18,711 nucleotides of DNA, taken from assembly GCA_029933365.1 (NCBI GenBank), contig JAOZOH010000053.1:1-18711 (forward strand), given 5' to 3'. Below, piece after piece: positions 14,920 to 18,711 of this stretch (position 1 is its first letter; every line of letters begins with the position of its first letter). A model generated the notes under the pieces. It was not told the DNA's origin. It saw only the letters and a list, made by a program, of their open reading frames with translations, and did not search any database. The DNA is from Desulfuromusa sp. (lineage in GTDB: Bacteria > Desulfobacterota > Desulfuromonadia > Desulfuromonadales > Geopsychrobacteraceae). Position numbers and translations under genes: made by a program.

Positions 14920-15271
14920 AGTTTGAACAATATCTTCATAAAAACCTTAACTTACTGTTTTTATTGATTAATAAAAGTTTTTAGCATCGATAATCGTTCC
15001 ACCAGCAAAATATTTTGTATAAAAAAGAAATACACTCAGGAGTGAGGCAACTCAGAGCCAGAGCATGAATGAATTGATAACATACTGGTATTATTAAAGA
15101 TTATTTGAATAATAGGGTGTATATAAAAATATTGCGGCGGATATTTTATTTATCAAATAACCAATGTCCTGAAATATATTTTCTATACTTCCACAAATAG
15201 ACAGGATCACAACTTTTCCGTTGGAAATTCTATGCTGCACTTACAATTTGAAATTAACCGGACTCTGGATC
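14920..15271. other. AT-rich intergenic region without a gene
   Basis: This stretch lies between the sigma-54 promoter and the 3' end of rarD. I see no credible open frame, RNA gene or strong terminator. It contains the palindrome CAAAATATTTTG (15006-15017) and a short TTTCC-GTT-GGAAA inverted repeat (about 15214-15226). It is the expected place for activator sites of the sigma-54 unit. Confidence 0.5.
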
Positions 15272-16156
15272 TTATCGCTGCAATGGTTGACGTGCGCGGA
15301 TCACTGAATCAGCACAGTAAATAAAAACACCTGTCCAGATTAATCCAAATGTGATGGCGCTGTGCCAATCAAACGATTCCCGGTAGACAAATACACCCAG
15401 AGTAAAAGCGATGGTTGGGGCTAGGTATTGCAAAATTCCGACCGTCGATAGCTTCAGTTTTCTCGCTGCAGCAGCAAACCAGAGCAATGGTAAACTGGTA
15501 GCAACGCCAGCACCAATCAGCCAGAGGGTAATATTAGTCTGATTAAGGAAAAGACTTTCGAAAAAAACCTGCCGATAAAAAATATACCCCGCAGCCGGGA
15601 TAACCAACACGCTTGTTTCAACCAGAAGACCGGGAATTGGGGCAACCTGGATCTTTTTACGTGCGTATCCGTAAAAAGCAAAAGTGAAAGCCAATGTCAG
15701 AGCAAAAAGAGGCAGCTCACCATAGGCAGTCAATGAATAGGTAACGCCAGCCAAAGCGCAGAGAATTGCACCTAACTGCAGGCGGTTGAATCTCTCACCC
15801 AGCAACAAATAACCGATCAGAACATTGACCATCGGATTAATATAATAGCCCAGACTAGTTTCCACGACGTGCGCAGAATTGACCGCCCAAATGTAGATAA
15901 ACCAATTGAAACCGATCAGCAACCCGCTGCAGAATAATTTTTTAAGGTTTGCAGAATCCCGAGCAATTTTTGCAACTTCCTCCCACCTCTTCTGGTAACT
16001 GACAATCAAACAAAGAAACACGCAAGACCAGATGATCCGATGACAGAGAATCTCAAAAGGGGCGACAGCCTGTAACTGTTTCCAGTAAGCAGGCAAAAAA
16101 CCCCAAGAAACAAAAGCGGCAAGGCCGAATAAAACGCCTGATAGTTGCTGATTCAT
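15272..16156 (-). CDS. rarD: RarD-like EamA-family transporter
   Basis: 294 aa, ten hydrophobic segments in two EamA repeats. Family-typical stretches are GLAAFVSWGFLPAYWK at the N-terminus, LCHRIIWS, GFNWFIYIWAVNSAHVVETS, LGYYINPMVNVLIGYLLLGE and the C-terminal LQYLAPTIAFTLGVFVYRE. The start at 16156 is chosen because it aligns with the known RarD N-terminus and gives the usual length. The frame is open upstream to a GTG at 16243, but neither start has a strong ribosome site. RarD proteins are named for chloramphenicol sensitivity; the true substrate is unclear. It is monocistronic, with no obvious link to its neighbours. Confidence 0.88.
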   Translation of the reverse strand: MNQQLSGVLFGLAAFVSWGFLPAYWKQLQAVAPFEILCHRIIWSCVFLCLIVSYQKRWEEVAKIARDSANLKKLFCSGLLIGFNWFIYIWAVNSAHVVETSLGYYINPMVNVLIGYLLLGERFNRLQLGAILCALAGVTYSLTAYGELPLFALTLAFTFAFYGYARKKIQVAPIPGLLVETSVLVIPAAGYIFYRQVFFESLFLNQTNITLWLIGAGVATSLPLLWFAAAARKLKLSTVGILQYLAPTIAFTLGVFVYRESFDWHSAITFGLIWTGVFIYCADSVIRARQPLQR

Positions 16157-16369
16157 GGGTGCTCGCAAAAGAGATGAACAGGACAGAAGAAATTTGCCAA
16201 TAAACATACCATATTGTGTCGAAAATTGATGACAAACCAACACTGCGCAAAGCCAGACTAAATAGTCTTAAGTTGGGGGAAATTTCAGCAGGTACCAATA
16301 AATTTAATATCAGGTATACTCTGGGCACTACCTGCACCACTAAATGATTAAGTTCGGAGGAGGTAAAAA

Positions 16370-18016
16370 ATGAAATCAATTCTAGCTATTGTCGTAGTTT
16401 TCCTGCTCGCCTGTACCAGCGCAACATCATTTGCCTACGTTGTTAATCACAATTCTACCGATATCACCCAGATACCAGAATCCGCCATCAATACTGCCAG
16501 AACCAACCTCCACATCGCCTACGGTCACACCTCCCACGGAAGTCAATTAACCACAGGGATGACCGGGTTGGTTGCTTTTGCCAATGGTGGCGGACTGGGG
16601 TTGTCTTTGCCTGATGATATTTTTGCTTACAATAATGGCGGATCGAGTGGTGCGCTGGATCTTCATGATTATGCCATGGGTGGAGATTGTGGCTACTATC
16701 CGCAGTGGGTCAATAACACCCGCGACTATCTGACATCTCATACGGATACCAACGTGATTATCTGGTCATGGTGTGGTCAGGTCAGCGGGATGTCTGAACA
16801 AACCATGATCGACAACTATCTGGCCCCAATGACACAACTGGAACTTGATTATCCAAATGTTACTTTTGTTTATATGACAGGTCACACTGATGGCAGCGGC
16901 GAATCGGGAAATCTACATATCCGCAACCAGCAGATCAGGGATTACTGCATTGCTAACAATAAAGTCCTTTACGATTTTTATGATATTGAGACCTATGATC
17001 CGGACAATAATTATTATGGTGATAAACTGGTTAACGATGCCTGTGATTATGATTCTGATGGCAATAGTTCCCGTGATGCCAACTGGGCAACTGCATGGCA
17101 AAACTCCCACACAGAAGATGTTGATTGGTATGATTGCAGCTCTGCGCATAGCCAACCCCTGAACGCAAACCGGAAAGCCTACGCTGCCTGGTGGTTATGG
17201 GCCAGAATTGCAGGATGGAGTGGCGGTGGCGGCACAGACACCGAGGGCCCAACCGTGCCTCAGAACCTGGTTGCTACGGTCATCACGTCAACTCGAATTG
17301 ATCTTTCCTGGGATGCCTCTTCAGATAATATAGCCGTGACAGGCTATAAAATTTTCAGGGATGGTACTGAAATTGCGAATTCAACCGACAATACTTACAT
17401 TGACAACGGTCTGACAGCCTCAACAACTTATACCTACAGAGTCTCTGCTTATGATGCCGCAGGAAATGAAAGTCCGCAGTCTGATAGCGCCAGCAACCGA
17501 TGGATACCAGAGCTGATTTCTCCAGCTAATGGAGTTACTGATATTCCGACAACCCCTGCCGTTCGCTTTCAATGGGTTGATGACGCAGCTCGGATGAATG
17601 TGACCTACACCCTTTATTACAGCACAGACTCAAATTTTGGAGCCCTGGCCCTCCCCTTTGGGAGCGGAACACAATCCCCATGGAATGGAACCGTTCCGGT
17701 TACAGCGACACTGTTCGCACTCTCCTTTCTGCTGCTGTGGGCGGCACCAAAAACTGGTATTCGCTATAGATATGCATTCTTAACCCTCGGGACAGCACTT
17801 GTCCTGACAGCTTGTGGGGGCGGGGGCAGTTCTTCAACTGGTGGGGGGTCATCCAGTGCCGCTGTCTATTCCGTTGACAAAGGGACCAGTGATTATCATG
17901 AGACCTCGGGTCTGGATGCTGGGACGACATATTACTGGAGAGTTGTCGCAACGGATACCACTGATTCGTCAGTAACTTACACCAGTGATACACACCATTT
18001 TACGACCGCCAACTGA
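16370..18016 (+). CDS. Secreted hydrolase-like protein with FN3 domains and an embedded lipoprotein-signal-like insert
   Basis: 548 aa with strong ribosome site GGAGGAGGT 5 nt before the ATG. Residues 1-22 are a signal peptide (SFA-YV; LLAC at 12-15 could act as a lipobox). The N-terminal domain (about 23-284) has GHTSHGSQ (52-59), VIIWSWCGQVSG, FVYMTGHTDGSG and a closing D-C-S-S-A-H-S-Q-P-L-N (255-265). These resemble SGNH-hydrolase-like secreted proteins, but no certain catalytic triad is visible. A Gly linker leads to one clear FN3 domain (about 293-375). A second FN3-like domain (about 380-548) is split at 436-496 by a hydrophobic helix, a basic stretch, a second helix with lipobox LTAC (479-482) and a Gly/Ser run. 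It then resumes (SGLDAGTTYYWRVVATD). Function unknown; probably at the cell surface. Confidence 0.8.
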   Translation: MKSILAIVVVFLLACTSATSFAYVVNHNSTDITQIPESAINTARTNLHIAYGHTSHGSQLTTGMTGLVAFANGGGLGLSLPDDIFAYNNGGSSGALDLHDYAMGGDCGYYPQWVNNTRDYLTSHTDTNVIIWSWCGQVSGMSEQTMIDNYLAPMTQLELDYPNVTFVYMTGHTDGSGESGNLHIRNQQIRDYCIANNKVLYDFYDIETYDPDNNYYGDKLVNDACDYDSDGNSSRDANWATAWQNSHTEDVDWYDCSSAHSQPLNANRKAYAAWWLWARIAGWSGGGGTDTEGPTVPQNLVATVITSTRIDLSWDASSDNIAVTGYKIFRDGTEIANSTDNTYIDNGLTASTTYTYRVSAYDAAGNESPQSDSASNRWIPELISPANGVTDIPTTPAVRFQWVDDAARMNVTYTLYYSTDSNFGALALPFGSGTQSPWNGTVPVTATLFALSFLLLWAAPKTGIRYRYAFLTLGTALVLTACGGGGSSSTGGGSSSAAVYSVDKGTSDYHETSGLDAGTTYYWRVVATDTTDSSVTYTSDTHHFTTAN

Positions 18017-18130
18017 TAGATGGATAATTCTTGATTATCAGGCGAGACTGATCTTATCAATTTTCTTCATCAGCCGGTCAGCTGCTTGAGGATTTCTAGG
18101 GAGCCGTCGAAACATATTTAGGAGAAGGTC

Positions 18131-18508
18131 ATGCCTGAAAACGTTATTAAAATTGGCATCATGCCCAGAGAAGACTATAAGCAAAGAACCATTGCGATTG
18201 CCAAAGGGGCATATACTCCAAAAGGTAATGAACCAAAAGTCTGGTTTGAGTCACTTCAATCTATGGCTCAAGTGCTCAACAGTGAAAACCAGCGTTTACT
18301 CCAGCTGATCATAGATGAACATCCACAGTCCCTTAAGGAACTTGAGCAGCTAACGGGAAGATCATCCAGCAACCTTTCCAGAACCCTGAAAACTATGGCT
18401 CGTTACGGGATTGTAGAGCTAAAAAAGAATAACCGCCGCATTGTTCCCAGAGTTAAAGCATCAGATTTCCAAGTTGAGTTTGGAATTAAACGACAGCAGA
18501 CCCACTAA
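18131..18508 (+). CDS. Winged-HTH transcriptional regulator, antitoxin-like
   Basis: 125 aa, AGGAG ribosome site 9 nt before the ATG. The C-terminal half holds a helix-turn-helix (LLQLIIDEHPQSLKELEQL, then GRSSSNLSRTLKTMARYGIV) followed by a wing (ELKKNNRRIVPRV). The N-terminal part (AIAKGAYTPKGNEPKVWFES) fits the HVO_A0114/COG4190 type of predicted regulators, which often accompany a toxin gene. No toxin-like gene is seen in the 114 nt upstream, and downstream comes only a terminator, so it is an orphan here. It could regulate the nearby small-membrane-protein gene, which lies convergent to it; that is speculation. Confidence 0.75.
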   Translation: MPENVIKIGIMPREDYKQRTIAIAKGAYTPKGNEPKVWFESLQSMAQVLNSENQRLLQLIIDEHPQSLKELEQLTGRSSSNLSRTLKTMARYGIVELKKNNRRIVPRVKASDFQVEFGIKRQQTH

Positions 18509-18535
18509 ATGAGGCGTAAAAACTACGGGAGCTTA

Positions 18536-18577
18536 AAACGCAAAAAGGGCAGCCAATCGGCTGCCCTTTTTGCGTTT
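18536..18577. terminator. Bidirectional rho-independent terminator
   Basis: A perfect 19 bp stem, AAACGCAAAAAGGGCAGCC (18536-18554) with its complement (18559-18577), and a 4 nt AATC loop. Both strands give a GC-rich stem with a T-run, so it can serve the regulator on the plus strand and the small protein on the minus strand. The GGGCAGCC/GGCTGCCC core is shared with the terminator at 13850-13877. Confidence 0.92.
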
Positions 18578-18595
18578 GATTTCTATTCAGTTATC

Positions 18596-18711
18596 TTAGT
18601 TCTTAGCGGTAGCAGCTTTACGACCACTTTGCTTGACAGCTTCTTTTGTCATACCGAAGAGGGTCAATACAGCAGGAACCAGTTGGGCAACAATTAACAG
18701 AGCGCAGAAGC
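18596..18711 (-). CDS. Small membrane protein, third paralog (5' part outside window)
   Basis: The last 37 codons and TAA stop of a minus-strand gene entering from the right edge. The visible part reads FCALLIVAQLVPAVLTLFG, then MTKEAVKQSGRKAATAKN. It aligns without gaps to GFCGLLVVAQLIPAVLVLFGMTK in the nested 80 aa protein, with a similarly basic tail. The first half, expected to hold a signal-like segment, is not visible. The bidirectional terminator follows 18 nt downstream. Confidence 0.75.
   Translation of the reverse strand, partial: FCALLIVAQLVPAVLTLFGMTKEAVKQSGRKAATAKN

Noticed and set aside
16322..16335. Sigma-54-like GGGCACTACCTGC upstream of the secreted FN3 protein
   Set aside because: GG and GC are 8-9 nt apart, not 10, so the promoter would not be recognised. 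TATACT at 16315-16320 is a possible -10, but no -35 fits.
18017..18130. Possible remnant of a toxin gene before the antitoxin-like regulator
   Set aside because: Short frames only, with no resemblance I can defend.
18509..18697. 62 aa plus-strand frame after the regulator
   Set aside because: It reads through the bidirectional terminator and antisense to the third small membrane protein; no ribosome site.

Overview
This window comes from a Gram-negative bacterium of moderate GC. It has outer-membrane and periplasmic export genes, lipoproteins, Shine-Dalgarno-led starts and one good sigma-54 promoter. Gene content and style (LEPR-type giant surface protein, ThyX, sigma-54, FN3 secreted proteins, scattered palindromic repeats) would suit a marine Desulfuromonadales-type bacterium. 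That placement is inference, and a gammaproteobacterium is not excluded.

Left part (1-11514): a divergent pair of transcription units. On the minus strand is the 5' end of a large surface protein: an N-terminal LEPR motif, a DUF4347 domain, a beta-helix region and the start of a DNRLRE-like domain. It runs off the left edge. On the plus strand, after a 384 nt gap holding a MITE-like element and an AT-rich leader, is a tight five-gene operon: (i) a TolC-type outer-membrane channel with an OmpA-type peptidoglycan-binding domain inserted between its two halves, carrying a frameshift; (ii) a HlyD/AcrA-type periplasmic adaptor; (iii) a GAF-domain protein with one membrane helix and a HlyD-type adaptor domain; (iv) a membrane protein with a PqqD-like N-terminus, an M50 (site-2-protease-like) HELGH core and a C-terminal HlyD-type part; (v) a short SecA-like ATPase. 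The operon holds no ABC or RND pump. I infer a dedicated export machine powered by the SecA-like ATPase, with the divergent LEPR protein as the natural candidate substrate.

Middle part (11515-13733): a dispersed palindromic repeat, an unrecognised lipoprotein, the FAD-dependent thymidylate synthase thyX and a LysE/RhtB-type exporter, all on the minus strand. This part looks like ordinary chromosome.

Right part (13734-18711): a sigma-54-driven minus-strand unit encodes a 74 aa small membrane protein and then a degenerate receiver domain fused in frame to a second small membrane protein of the same family. A third family member is cut by the right edge. Two copies are followed by related rho-independent terminators. 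Between them lie rarD, a secreted hydrolase-like FN3 protein with a lipoprotein-signal-like segment embedded in its second FN3-like domain, and a winged-HTH regulator of the antitoxin-like type.

No rRNA, tRNA, CRISPR array or intact insertion sequence was seen.
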